Shown here in pieces: positions 39,844 through 48,494 of a DNA stretch of 64,000 nucleotides. The stretch lies in contig JAVHLP010000002.1 of NCBI GenBank assembly GCA_031082145.1, positions 33,214-97,213 of the forward strand, written 5' to 3'. Position 1 is the first letter of the stretch. Every line of letters begins with the position of its first letter. Origin of the DNA: a bacterium (GTDB lineage: Bacteria > Bacillota > Sulfobacillia > UBA995). The notes below the pieces were generated by a model. The model worked only from the letters and a program-made list of their open reading frames with translations. It was not told the DNA's origin and did no database searches. The position numbers and the translations under genes were made by a program.

Positions 39844-39863
39844 GGGACCCCTAACGGGGTCCC
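39844..39863 (+). terminator. Rho-independent terminator
   Basis: GGGACCCC and GGGGTCCC make a perfect 8-bp stem with TAAC loop, followed by TTCCGTTT. It would end transcription after the Clp-fold protease and micro-ORF. Confidence 0.7.
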
Positions 39864-39929
39864 TTCCGTTTCCCCCGGGGAAGGAGAGGCTGGGGAGTTG
39901 GCAGAACAGAGGTGCAGAGGTGTCCATCC

Positions 39930-40412
39930 TTGCCGTCTCTCCAGACTTTCACCGGCAGGCTTGCCGCATGGCTGGAACAAGCCCGTATGCGTCGGGACCT
40001 CGTGTTGGTTACCGGCCGGCAGGTTATTCGTTGCTGGGGAGCCCGGGGAGACTTGGGCGACGGATCTTTCGATCGCTTGACACTAGCCCTGGACACCTCG
40101 GACTGCCTGGAGATCTACTCCACCGCCCTCGACCATGACGGCCGTCGCTCCGGCCTGATCCAGCTCAGGCGGCAGGACTTCGGCTCCACCCGGGGCACTC
40201 GCTCCCACTCCGGTCTTGTTGCCCAGGGAATCGCCGAACTCACCGGCAAGGTCATAGCCCGCTGCCGTCTGGACTTGGACGACGGGGGCGACGTACTGTC
40301 GTTCTGGCCACGGGGAGGAGACCCGGCGACCATCCGTGCGAGCGCAGGCGCCCGGCGGGGCGGTCTGGTGCTGCTGCTTCGCAAGGGTTACTCCTGGGAG
40401 GGAAACCGATGA
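39930..40412 (+). CDS. Hypothetical protein
   Basis: Roughly 160 residues, no family recognised. It is soluble in appearance, with a segment RRDLVLVTGRQVIRCW near the start, an acidic patch LDLDDGGDVLSF and a basic end. The start is unclear: TTG 39930 lies 9 bases after AGAGG, GTG 39912 is possible. It overlaps the next gene by four bases (ATGA), which supports it as a real gene coupled to the AIR-synthase-like protein. Confidence 0.6.
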   Translation: MPSLQTFTGRLAAWLEQARMRRDLVLVTGRQVIRCWGARGDLGDGSFDRLTLALDTSDCLEIYSTALDHDGRRSGLIQLRRQDFGSTRGTRSHSGLVAQGIAELTGKVIARCRLDLDDGGDVLSFWPRGGDPATIRASAGARRGGLVLLLRKGYSWEGNR

Positions 40413-41419
40413 ACCGTCCCCTCCGCACCGGCAAGGTCCCCCCCCGCGTCCTGGAGAGCCTGATCCTGCCTCACCTCGGCGGAAGGCGCCCCGAGGTGCT
40501 GATCCGGGCTAGTCTGGGCGAGGATGCGGCCGTCTTTGACCCGGGCGATGCGCTGGTTGTGGTATCCAGCGACCCGGTGACCGCCGCCGGCGAGGGTATC
40601 GGCTGGTATGCCGCTCACGTGGTCATGAATGACGTGGCGGCTGGAGGCGCCCGGCCGCTGGGAATCCTGGTCACTCTGATCCTCCCCCCTGGTTCCAGCG
40701 AAGCACTGGTCGGCGAGTTGCAGCGGGATATCGCCCGGGCTGTGGGTGGTCTCGGGGCCGAGATCTTGGGCGGGCATACCGAGATCAGCGACTCGGTGAC
40801 CCGGCCGGTCGTCGTGGCAACCGCCCTGGGCTTGGCCCCCAGGGGACGTCCAATCGGATCCTCGGGAGGGCGACCGGGTGACCAACTCGTCCTCACCAAG
40901 ACGGCCGGCCTGGAAGGGACGGCCATTCTGGCCATCGACCATCCCGGCCGCCTGGCCGCCATCCTCTCGCCGGCAGAGACGGATCGGGCTCGGTCACTGC
41001 TCGGCCAGCTCAGCGTAGTTCCCGAGGCCCTGGTGGCCGTTCAGCACGGGGTCGCTGCCTTGCACGACGTCACCGAGGGAGGGGTGCTGGGGGCGGCCTG
41101 GGAACTGGCCCGGGCGTCGGGAACCGGCTTCACGCTGGATCGCCGTCGGGTGCCGGTGGCTCCTGAGACCGAAAAAGTGTGTGCCGCCCTTCATCTGGAC
41201 CCGCTGCGACTGATCTCCAGCGGGGCTCTGCTGATCGCCGTGGCCGGGGGCGACGCCCTGGTGGAGGAGTTGTCCGCAGCGGGCATCGGCGCCGCTGTAG
41301 TGGGTGAACTAACCGAACGGGGTTGTTCGGTGGTCGGCGACGAAGGCACTTGGGAACTGGACGAGGCATTCTCTCCCGACGACGAATTGATCCGCTTGCT
41401 CGGCACCTGGCAGGCGTAG
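40409..41419 (+). CDS. AIR-synthase-family protein (HypE-like)
   Basis: 336 residues with the PurM/HypE/ThiL fold: N-terminal LGEDAAVFDPGD (ATP/metal loop), NDVAAGGARPLG, LGGHTEI, and C-terminal LHDVTEGGVLGAAWELA. It resembles HypE-related proteins but no hyp genes are nearby and the conserved HypE C-terminal cysteine (ends PRIC) is absent, the protein ending GTWQA. So it is not hydrogenase HypE; an ATP-dependent phosphorylating or dehydrating role is inferred. Confidence 0.85.
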   Translation: MNRPLRTGKVPPRVLESLILPHLGGRRPEVLIRASLGEDAAVFDPGDALVVVSSDPVTAAGEGIGWYAAHVVMNDVAAGGARPLGILVTLILPPGSSEALVGELQRDIARAVGGLGAEILGGHTEISDSVTRPVVVATALGLAPRGRPIGSSGGRPGDQLVLTKTAGLEGTAILAIDHPGRLAAILSPAETDRARSLLGQLSVVPEALVAVQHGVAALHDVTEGGVLGAAWELARASGTGFTLDRRRVPVAPETEKVCAALHLDPLRLISSGALLIAVAGGDALVEELSAAGIGAAVVGELTERGCSVVGDEGTWELDEAFSPDDELIRLLGTWQA

Positions 41420-41432
41420 ATCGTCCCCGGCC

Positions 41433-41463
41433 CGAGCGCCTGCCGGGCTGAGACAGGGGCTCG
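41433..41463. repeat. Imperfect inverted repeat between operons
   Basis: CGAGCGCCTG and CAGGGGCTCG match in 9 of 10 positions across 11 bases, 13 bases after the AIR-synthase-like gene. No T-run follows, so it is not a clear terminator; operator or chance are possible. The rest of the 165-base gap to the ferredoxin gene shows no recognisable promoter. Confidence 0.3.
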
Positions 41464-41584
41464 CCTGTTCACCCCGCCACGTGTTCCCGCATGATCTCGG
41501 TCTCCCGCCCCTGCAGGAAACCCGCCGACCCGGCCCGAAAACTCTGCCACGCTGGCTGATCTCACACCGGAGGAGGTGGGGGCT

Positions 41585-41986
41585 TTGACGACACGGCTCA
41601 CTGCGGCGGCCGAGGGTTGCTCCGGTTGCCGGGTTTGCCAGTTGGTCTGCGCCCTGACCCATGTCCAGGAGAACAACGTGAAAAAGGCAGCCATCGGGAT
41701 TCGCGGGTACTTCCCCGCGCCCGGTCGGTACGAGGTAGAAGTCTGCGACCAGTGCGGCCAGTGCGCCACGGTCTGCCCCGAGGAGGCCATCGTTCTCCAG
41801 GATGGGGCCTGGACCATCGACTCCGACCGCTGTTCGGGCTGTGGCGTATGCGTGGATAGTTGCCCCCGGGGTGTGATCTTCCGCCACCCTGACCGGGCGG
41901 TCCCCGTCAAGTGCGATGCTTGTGGAGAGTGTGTGCCTTTCTGCTCCCGGGGTGTGCTGGCCATCCAGAAGGAGGGAGACACATGA
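41585..41986 (+). CDS. Ferredoxin with four [4Fe-4S] motifs, AOR partner
   Basis: 133-residue electron carrier. Four cysteine groups of the form CxxCxxCxxxC are seen (CSGCRVCQLVC, CDQCGQCATVC, CSGCGVCVDSC, CDACGECVPFC), enough for four clusters. It overlaps the AOR gene by four bases, so it most likely takes electrons from it. TTG 41585 lies 8 bases after GGAGGAGG; GTG 41576 falls inside that site. Confidence 0.9.
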   Translation: MTTRLTAAAEGCSGCRVCQLVCALTHVQENNVKKAAIGIRGYFPAPGRYEVEVCDQCGQCATVCPEEAIVLQDGAWTIDSDRCSGCGVCVDSCPRGVIFRHPDRAVPVKCDACGECVPFCSRGVLAIQKEGDT

Positions 41987-43839
41987 GTGAACTCCATGGC
42001 TACGGCGGGCGCATACTCCGGGTCGATCTGACCAGGGGCACGCATCGCATCGAACCGGTGGAACCCCGGCTCGCCGAGGATTACGTGGGCGGGCGGGGGT
42101 TTGTTGCCCGGGTGCTGTATGACGAGATACCGCCCGGCGCCGACCCCCTGGGCCCGGAGAACAAGCTACTCATGGCGGCCGGCCCGCTTTCCGGCACCTT
42201 CCTTCCCTGCGCCAGCAAGGCTCACCTGGGGGCGAAGTCCCCGGCTACCGGCGGCTACGGTGACGCCAACGTTGGCGGACACCTGGCCATGGAGATGAAG
42301 CATGCTGGTTATGACCTGCTCATCATCGAGGGTCAAGCCGACCGCCTTTCCTACCTGGTGGTTGACGATGACCAGGTGGCAATCCGGGACGCCGAGGCCC
42401 TCCGGGGCAAGGGGAGCATAGCCACCGAGACCGAGTTGAAGCGCGTTCTGGGCGACGACTTCCAGATCGCCACCATCGGGCCGGCGGGTGAGAGGCTGGT
42501 CAAGTTCGCCTGTATCACCCATGACTTCGGCCGGCAGGCCGGCCGGGCCGGAATGGCCACCGTCATGGGAGCCAAGCGGTTGAAGGCCATAGCCATCCGG
42601 GGGAGCCGGGGCTTCCCAGTGGCTGACCCCGAGGGCGTGCTGGCCGCCGGCCGCGCTATGTTCGAGACCATCTTCGGTCTTCCTGGCTTCAAGGATTGGA
42701 CTCCCTACGGCACGGCGGGGGTGACCGATTGGGTCAACAAGGTAGGAGCCTTTCCCACCCGCAACTTCCAGACCGGCTTCTTCGAAGCGCACGCCGAGAT
42801 CGGGGGTAAGGCTCTGCGTGACCGCATTCACATCCTGGATAAGGGGTGCTTTGGCTGCCCCATCCCTTGCGGCAAGTACTCTCGGGTGATCGTCGACGGT
42901 GAGCCAGTCTATGTCGAGGGGCCGGAGTACGAGACGGTGGCCATGATCGGTGGCGACTGCTGCCTGGATTCGATTGAGGCGGTGGCCCACGTGAACGCGG
43001 TCATGGACGACCTTGGCCTCGATACCATCTCCGGCGGCAACGTGATCGCCTTTGCCTTGGAGTGCGCCGAGAAGGGTATCATCACGCCCGCCGACGTTGA
43101 TGGTCGCGAGCTCAAGTTCGGCGATCTGGACAGTGTGCTCTGGCTAACGCGACGGATCGCCGCCCGTGAGGGCATCGGCGACCTTCTGGCCGAGGGCGTG
43201 CGTGAAGCTGCGGCCCAGTTGGGCAAGGGTAGCGACCGCTTCGCCATCCACGTCAAGGGCTTGGAGGTTAGCGGTTACGATCCTCGTTACGCCGCCGCCA
43301 TGGCCCTGGCCTACATGACCTGCGACGTGGGAGCCCACCACAACCGGGCGTGGGCGATTACGCACGACGTGGCGGTGGGTCGCGACCGGGTGGAGGGCAA
43401 GGCGGCCCGGGTCATCGAGTTGCAGCACCTACGGCCACTCTTTGACATGCTGGGAGTGTGCCGTTTTCCCTGGGTGGAGGTGGAATTCGAGCCCAGCCGC
43501 TATGCCGAGATCTACCGGCCGGTCACTGGTCAGGATCGCAGCTGGGAGGAACTGCTCAGGTGTTCCGAGCGGGTCTGGAACCTCACCCGGATGTTCTGGA
43601 TGCGGCACCTCCCCGGCTTCGGCCGTCAGGCAGACCAGGCGCCGCCACGATGGTACCAGGAACCGGCTACTTCCGGCCCCACCGCGGGGAAGAACCTGTC
43701 CCGCGAGACCCTGGAGGCACTGTTGGACGACTACTACCGGCTGCGGGGCTGGGACGCCAATGGCCGGCCCACTCGTGACACGCTAAAGGCTCTGGGTCTT
43801 GACTTCACCCTGGCCGACTTGGAGCGTGGGGTGGGGTAG
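41983..43839 (+). CDS. aor: Aldehyde ferredoxin oxidoreductase
   Basis: Tungsten-pterin enzyme oxidising aldehydes to acids with ferredoxin, or the reverse. 618 residues; cluster ligands Cys289, Cys292, Cys296 (CFGCPIPC) and Cys493 lie almost where the Pyrococcus furiosus enzyme has its four. The N-terminus (GGRILRVDLT, YVGGRGF) is typical. ATG 41983 follows GGAGGG; the longer frame from 41911 is inside the ferredoxin gene. It may handle aldehydes from amino-acid fermentation; inference. Confidence 0.95.
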   Translation: MSELHGYGGRILRVDLTRGTHRIEPVEPRLAEDYVGGRGFVARVLYDEIPPGADPLGPENKLLMAAGPLSGTFLPCASKAHLGAKSPATGGYGDANVGGHLAMEMKHAGYDLLIIEGQADRLSYLVVDDDQVAIRDAEALRGKGSIATETELKRVLGDDFQIATIGPAGERLVKFACITHDFGRQAGRAGMATVMGAKRLKAIAIRGSRGFPVADPEGVLAAGRAMFETIFGLPGFKDWTPYGTAGVTDWVNKVGAFPTRNFQTGFFEAHAEIGGKALRDRIHILDKGCFGCPIPCGKYSRVIVDGEPVYVEGPEYETVAMIGGDCCLDSIEAVAHVNAVMDDLGLDTISGGNVIAFALECAEKGIITPADVDGRELKFGDLDSVLWLTRRIAAREGIGDLLAEGVREAAAQLGKGSDRFAIHVKGLEVSGYDPRYAAAMALAYMTCDVGAHHNRAWAITHDVAVGRDRVEGKAARVIELQHLRPLFDMLGVCRFPWVEVEFEPSRYAEIYRPVTGQDRSWEELLRCSERVWNLTRMFWMRHLPGFGRQADQAPPRWYQEPATSGPTAGKNLSRETLEALLDDYYRLRGWDANGRPTRDTLKALGLDFTLADLERGVG

Positions 43840-43860
43840 ACCCGCGCCCCGATCCTGACG

Positions 43861-43896
43861 GCAGGGCGCCCTCCGGAGGGCGCCCTGCTGGTTTTT
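43861..43896 (+). terminator. Strong rho-independent terminator after aor
   Basis: A perfect 28-base palindrome GCAGGGCGCCCTCC/GGAGGGCGCCCTGC at 43861-43888 is followed by TGGTTTTT. It separates the AOR pair from the sigma-54 regulator. Confidence 0.92.
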
Positions 43897-43940
43897 CGGC
43901 AGGTTCCCGCCGGTCCCCCGTCGAAGCAGACAGGGGGGGA

Positions 43941-45383
43941 ATGCGGGTGAAGACGGGACCGACCCACCAGTTGGAGGGCGAACACCTGCTGGCCGTGCTC
44001 AACGCGGTTGACGAGGCGATCCATATCGTTGACGGGCAGGGCTTCACCGTTTTCTACAACGATCAGGCGGCCAAGTTCGAGCGCCTGGAGGCCCGCGACA
44101 TGATCGGCAAGCATGTCCTCCAGGCGTATCCGTCACTCCGCCCGGGTGATAGCACCTTGCTGGAGGTTCTCCGGACCGGGCGTCCGGTGGTCAACCGGCA
44201 GCAGACTTTCACCACCGAAAAGGGGCATACGGTGACCGTGCTCTCCTCCACCTTTCCCGTGTACCGGGGCGAAGCGCTTATCGGAGCAGTCGATGTCTCC
44301 CGCGACATCACCAAAGTCCGCGAGCTCCTGGAGACGATCGTTGTCCTGCAGGACCGCTTCAGCCGGCTCACCCGCGAGAGCCGCCCAGTTGGGGAGGTGC
44401 GCACGGCCAGGTTCACCTTCGCCGATATCGTTGGCGAGAATGCACGCTTGCGGGCGGTGAAGGCCCTGGCCGCCCGGGCCGCCGTAGCCGCCGCCCCGGT
44501 CTTCATCTCGGGTGAGACCGGCTCCGGAAAGGAGCTTCTGGCCCAGTCCATTCACAATGGGGGGCCCCGTCGCGACCGTCCCTTCATAGCCCAGAACTGT
44601 GCTGCCATCCCGGCCGACCTTCTGGAGAGCATCCTGTTCGGGTCTGTCCGGGGCGCCTTCACCGGCGCCCATGATCGGCCGGGGCTGTTCGAGGCGGCCG
44701 ACGGCGGGACGCTCTTCCTTGATGAACTCACCAGCATGGGCGTGTCCCTACAGGCCAAGCTCTTGCGGGTGCTGGAAGACGGTTATGTCCGCCGCGTGGG
44801 AGGGACTAAGCCCGTGGCGGTAGACGTTCGCATCCTGGCTTCCAGCAACCAAGATCCGGTACGGGCGGTGAAAGAAGGCGTGCTGCGGCGCGATCTATTC
44901 GCCCGCCTGGCCAGCGTGTGTCTGGAATTGCCCCCGCTGCGGGAGCGCCGGGATGATCTCGGCCTGCTGATGGAGCATTTCCTGGGTAAGCACGGAGGTG
45001 AGCAGGGCAGGCGAACCCATCTGGCGCCAGCCGTGCTAGAGATGTTTGAGCGCTACGACTGGCCTGGCAACGTGCGGGAACTTGAGGGGGCGCTCCAGGG
45101 GGCACTGGTGCTCGGCCTGGGAGAACCGGTGCTCCAGTCCCGCCATCTGCCGCCCCATCTGGCCAAGCTGGTGGCGGATCGCGACGACCCCGGTCCCGGC
45201 CCAGGTCTGCGCCAGTTGCTGAACAGGTACGAACGGAAACTCATCCGCCAAGCCCTCTCCCGCGCCGGGGGGAACGTATCGGAGGCCGCCCGCTCGCTCG
45301 GCCTGGCCCGGCAGACACTGCAGTACCGGCTGCGGATCCTGGAAGGGGACGAACCCCGGGGGCCTGGCAAGGGAATTGCATGA
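43941..45383 (+). CDS. Sigma-54-dependent transcriptional activator, RocR-like
   Basis: 480 residues: an N-terminal PAS sensor domain (about 10-125), an AAA+ domain with Walker A GETGSGKE, GAFTGA loop and Walker B GGTLFLDEL (about 155-390), and a C-terminal Fis-type helix-turn-helix (GNVSEAARSLGLARQTLQYRL). This layout is that of RocR, which activates arginine catabolism in Bacillus. It overlaps kamA by four bases. I could not find a clear -24/-12 promoter in the neighbouring gaps. ATG 43941 chosen; GTG 43947 possible. Confidence 0.93.
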   Translation: MRVKTGPTHQLEGEHLLAVLNAVDEAIHIVDGQGFTVFYNDQAAKFERLEARDMIGKHVLQAYPSLRPGDSTLLEVLRTGRPVVNRQQTFTTEKGHTVTVLSSTFPVYRGEALIGAVDVSRDITKVRELLETIVVLQDRFSRLTRESRPVGEVRTARFTFADIVGENARLRAVKALAARAAVAAAPVFISGETGSGKELLAQSIHNGGPRRDRPFIAQNCAAIPADLLESILFGSVRGAFTGAHDRPGLFEAADGGTLFLDELTSMGVSLQAKLLRVLEDGYVRRVGGTKPVAVDVRILASSNQDPVRAVKEGVLRRDLFARLASVCLELPPLRERRDDLGLLMEHFLGKHGGEQGRRTHLAPAVLEMFERYDWPGNVRELEGALQGALVLGLGEPVLQSRHLPPHLAKLVADRDDPGPGPGLRQLLNRYERKLIRQALSRAGGNVSEAARSLGLARQTLQYRLRILEGDEPRGPGKGIA

Positions 45384-46702
45384 GCATCGTTGCCGAAGGC
45401 TACCGTCAGGAGGCGACCTTCTTGTCAACAGTGGATAGCCCGCCCCGGGACTACCGGTCGGTGGCCCTCTGGTCGGGCATAACGGAGGCGGAGTGGAACG
45501 ACTGGCGCTGGCAGGTGGCGAACCGGATCACCACCGTTGACCAGTTGGCCCAGGTCATCCCGCTAACCCCGGCGGAGGTTGAGGATATCCGGGAGTGCCT
45601 CAGAACTTTCAGAATGGCGGTAACCCCGTACTACGCCGGCCTCATCGACCCCCTGAACCCCCGCTGCCCGGTCCGAATGCAGGCAGTGCCCGACCGGGCC
45701 GAGGTTGACCAGGGCCAGGAAGATCTGCTGGACCCCCTATACGAAGAGACCGACTCCCCGGTGCCGGGGATAACCCACCGTTACCCCGACCGAGTGCTCT
45801 TCATCGTGACTGATCAGTGTTCGATGTACTGCCGGCACTGTACCCGGCGCCGGCTGGCGGGGCAGACCGATCGGGCTCCCACCCGCGCCGAACTCAACGA
45901 CCGGCTGGACTACGTACGGCAGACCACCCGGGTCCGGGATGTGGTGCTCTCCGGTGGCGACGCTCTCCTGGTATCCGACGGGCTCGTCGAATACCTGCTC
46001 AAGGAGTTGAGAGCCATCTCCCATGTCGAGATCATCCGCTTGGCCACCCGGACGCCGGTTGTCCTGCCCCAGCGGATAACTCCCGACCTCTGCCGGCTGA
46101 TAGGCCGGCACCATCCCGTATACGTCAACACCCACTTCAACCACCCCCGGGAGTTAACTCCGGAGGCCGTGGCCGCCTGTGAACGCATGGCCGACGCGGG
46201 CATCCCGCTGGGCAACCAGACCGTGCTCCTGCGCGGGGTCAATGACTGCCCGGTGATCATGCGCCGGTTGGTGCACGGCTTGTTGAAGGCCAGGGTGAGG
46301 CCGTATTACCTGTACCAGTGCGATCTGTCCCGCGGCCTGCAGCACTTCCGGACCCCTACTTCCCGCGGCGTGGAGATCATCGAGCACCTGCGCGGCCACA
46401 CTTCGGGACTCGCGGTCCCGTCGTACTGCATCGACGGGCCCGGAGGGGTGGGCAAGATCCCGCTCGGGCCGCAGTACGTGCTCGCCCAGTCGCCCGAGCG
46501 GATCGTGCTCCGGAACTACGAGGGAGCCGTCGCCGCCTACCGAGAACCCTCCGGGAACGGACCTCAGGGGGACGTCTGCCCGACCTGTGGCGAGCGCCAC
46601 GAGGAGCCGGCTACGGGAGTGGCCGCGCTTCTCAGCGGCGACGCGCTCTTCCTGGAACCGGGGAACTTGGAGCGGGCCGCCCGGCGCCGGGCTCTCAGGT
46701 AG
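45380..46702 (+). CDS. kamA: Lysine 2,3-aminomutase
   Basis: Radical SAM, PLP-dependent enzyme converting L-lysine to beta-lysine. The cluster motif is CSMYCRHC (Cys147, Cys151, Cys154). Asp315 and Asp352 match Asp293 and Asp330 of the Clostridium subterminale enzyme, which bind the lysine side-chain amine; glutamate 2,3-aminomutases have Lys and Asn there. Lys359 matches the PLP lysine. So lysine is the likely substrate. 440 residues, ATG coupled to the upstream activator. No other lysine-fermentation gene (kamDE, kdd, kce) is in the window; making beta-lysine as an osmolyte precursor is the alternative. Confidence 0.92.
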   Translation: MSIVAEGYRQEATFLSTVDSPPRDYRSVALWSGITEAEWNDWRWQVANRITTVDQLAQVIPLTPAEVEDIRECLRTFRMAVTPYYAGLIDPLNPRCPVRMQAVPDRAEVDQGQEDLLDPLYEETDSPVPGITHRYPDRVLFIVTDQCSMYCRHCTRRRLAGQTDRAPTRAELNDRLDYVRQTTRVRDVVLSGGDALLVSDGLVEYLLKELRAISHVEIIRLATRTPVVLPQRITPDLCRLIGRHHPVYVNTHFNHPRELTPEAVAACERMADAGIPLGNQTVLLRGVNDCPVIMRRLVHGLLKARVRPYYLYQCDLSRGLQHFRTPTSRGVEIIEHLRGHTSGLAVPSYCIDGPGGVGKIPLGPQYVLAQSPERIVLRNYEGAVAAYREPSGNGPQGDVCPTCGERHEEPATGVAALLSGDALFLEPGNLERAARRRALR

Positions 46703-46712
46703 GTTGGGCGAC

Positions 46713-47864
46713 TTGCGGATCCTGCACCTCGACATGGACGCCTTTTTCGCCGCCATTGAACAGCGCGACCGTCCGGAGTGGAGGGGGCGTCCGGTCGTGG
46801 TGGGCGGTGACCGGGGCGGCCGGGGAGTGGTGTCCGCCGCATCCTACGAGGCCCGCCGCTTCGGCGTTCACTCCGCCATGCCAATAGCCCAAGCCAGGCG
46901 ACTGTGCCCCCCGGCCGTCTTCGTGCCCGTCGATGTTCCCCGCTACCGCGAGGTATCTCGGCGCTTCCTGGCGATCCTCCGTCGTTGGACCCCGATCATC
47001 GAACCCCTGTCTCTCGATGAGGCTTTCCTGGACTTGGGCCCGGGAGGGGATGGTCCGCAGGCGGCGACAGCCCTCAAGCGGGCCATTGTGTCGGAGCTCA
47101 GTCTGACCGCATCGGTGGGGGTTGCCTGCAACAAGTTCCTTGCCAAACTGGCCTCCGATTTGGAGAAGCCTGATGGCTTGGTCGTGATCCCCGGGGACCG
47201 GGGGAGGGAGTTCATCGCGTCCTTACCGGTCAGGAAGGTCTGGGGCATCGGCCCCCGTGGAGAAGCATACCTGCACGACCGCGGGATCTACCGGATCGGG
47301 GACTTGGCCCGGGTGGACCCCGACATCCTGAGGCCTGGATTCGGCCGTCGCTCGCTCGAAATCGTCCAGCTGGCCCGGGGAATCGACCACCGCCCGGTCG
47401 AGCCGGCCCAGCCGGCTCGTTCTCTTAGCGAAGAGGTTACTTTCGCCGCCGATACCCGGGATCGGGATGCCCTCCTGGCCGTGGTGGAGCAATTCGCCCG
47501 TTCGCTTGAGGAACGCCTGCGCGAGTCCGGGCTGAAGGCCAGAACGGTCACCGTCAAGTTACGCCTTGCCGACTTCACCACCTTGACCAGGAGCCGGACT
47601 TCCGCCGTGCCAATCCTCTCGGCCGCCCAGATAGCCGGTCTGGGTCAGGACCTTGTCGGTCAGGTCGCCCTCGGCGGGCGGCGAGTGCGCCTTGTCGGGC
47701 TGAGGGTGTCTGGACTGGTGTCGCAGGGCGCTCCGGAGCAACTAACTTTTTCCTTTGATCCGGCACTGGCCGGGGACGAACGAGGGATTCCGACCATGCA
47801 TGCCGAATACAAGAGAAAAATGCAATCCCTTCCATTTCTGTGGCAGGGACGGAGCGGTAGGTGA
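46713..47864 (+). CDS. dinB: DNA polymerase IV (Y family)
   Basis: Translesion polymerase. Motifs LHLDMDAFFAAIEQ, SYEARRFGVHSAMP and LSLDEAFLDLG carry the metal-binding acids. It has 383 residues from TTG 46713, 9 bases after AGGTAGG; it then has thumb and little-finger domains and ends RSGR. It is 10 bases after kamA. Confidence 0.94.
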   Translation: MRILHLDMDAFFAAIEQRDRPEWRGRPVVVGGDRGGRGVVSAASYEARRFGVHSAMPIAQARRLCPPAVFVPVDVPRYREVSRRFLAILRRWTPIIEPLSLDEAFLDLGPGGDGPQAATALKRAIVSELSLTASVGVACNKFLAKLASDLEKPDGLVVIPGDRGREFIASLPVRKVWGIGPRGEAYLHDRGIYRIGDLARVDPDILRPGFGRRSLEIVQLARGIDHRPVEPAQPARSLSEEVTFAADTRDRDALLAVVEQFARSLEERLRESGLKARTVTVKLRLADFTTLTRSRTSAVPILSAAQIAGLGQDLVGQVALGGRRVRLVGLRVSGLVSQGAPEQLTFSFDPALAGDERGIPTMHAEYKRKMQSLPFLWQGRSGR

Positions 47865-48424
47865 GCAGCAGAGCGATGCTGGGTGAAGCTATCCGACGCA
47901 TCCGGAAGACCAGGAAACTTACGCTGCAGAAGGTCGGCGCGGCCACCGGTCTTAGCCCGGGCTTTCTCAGTCAGGTTGAGCAGAACCAGGCGACACCGTC
48001 TCTGTCTTCGCTCCGTAAGATCGCTGAGGCCTTGGAGACTTCCCTCTTCACCCTGCTGGCCTCCGAGACGGAGACTTCCTTTGTGGTGCGCCGGGGCCAG
48101 CGCAAGTCTTGTGGTTGGCCGGACCGCCGGGGGACCTACGAACTCCTGTCGCCGCGCCACCACGGCACGGCCATTGAGGTTGTCATGACCACGCTTCTCC
48201 CCGGCGAGGCAACTAGCGAAGAGCCGCTCAGTCATGGCAGTTCGGACGCGCAGGAATTCGCCTACATCCTGGCCGGCGAGGTGGAGTTAACCATCGGTGA
48301 GGGAGTTCACACGCTGGGCGAGGGAGACAGCGCCACCTTCAGCTCGGGCATCGCCCATCGGTACACCAACCGGGGTGACCTCCCGGCCGAGATCCTCAGC
48401 GTCATGCACCCACCCTCGTTCTGA
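47861..48424 (+). CDS. Transcriptional regulator with XRE helix-turn-helix and cupin domain
   Basis: 187 residues. Residues about 7-62 are an XRE-type helix-turn-helix (KLTLQKVGAATGLSPGFLSQVEQ); about 105-180 is a cupin sensor (SDAQEFAYILAGEVELTIGEG). Relatives regulate polyamine, amino-acid or methionine-related genes; ligand unknown. GTG 47861 overlaps the dinB stop by four bases. Confidence 0.9.
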   Translation: MSSRAMLGEAIRRIRKTRKLTLQKVGAATGLSPGFLSQVEQNQATPSLSSLRKIAEALETSLFTLLASETETSFVVRRGQRKSCGWPDRRGTYELLSPRHHGTAIEVVMTTLLPGEATSEEPLSHGSSDAQEFAYILAGEVELTIGEGVHTLGEGDSATFSSGIAHRYTNRGDLPAEILSVMHPPSF

Positions 48425-48494
48425 CCGGCCGCCCACTCCGGGGAGGTAAGGGCGCCGCCCGCGGAGAAGCCTGGGGTCGCGAGGTGATCCGCGG

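Noticed and set aside
41420-41584. Sigma-54 promoter before the ferredoxin-AOR genes
   Set aside because: I looked for GG-N10-GC with TGGCAC/TTGC surroundings near the RocR-like activator and found none.
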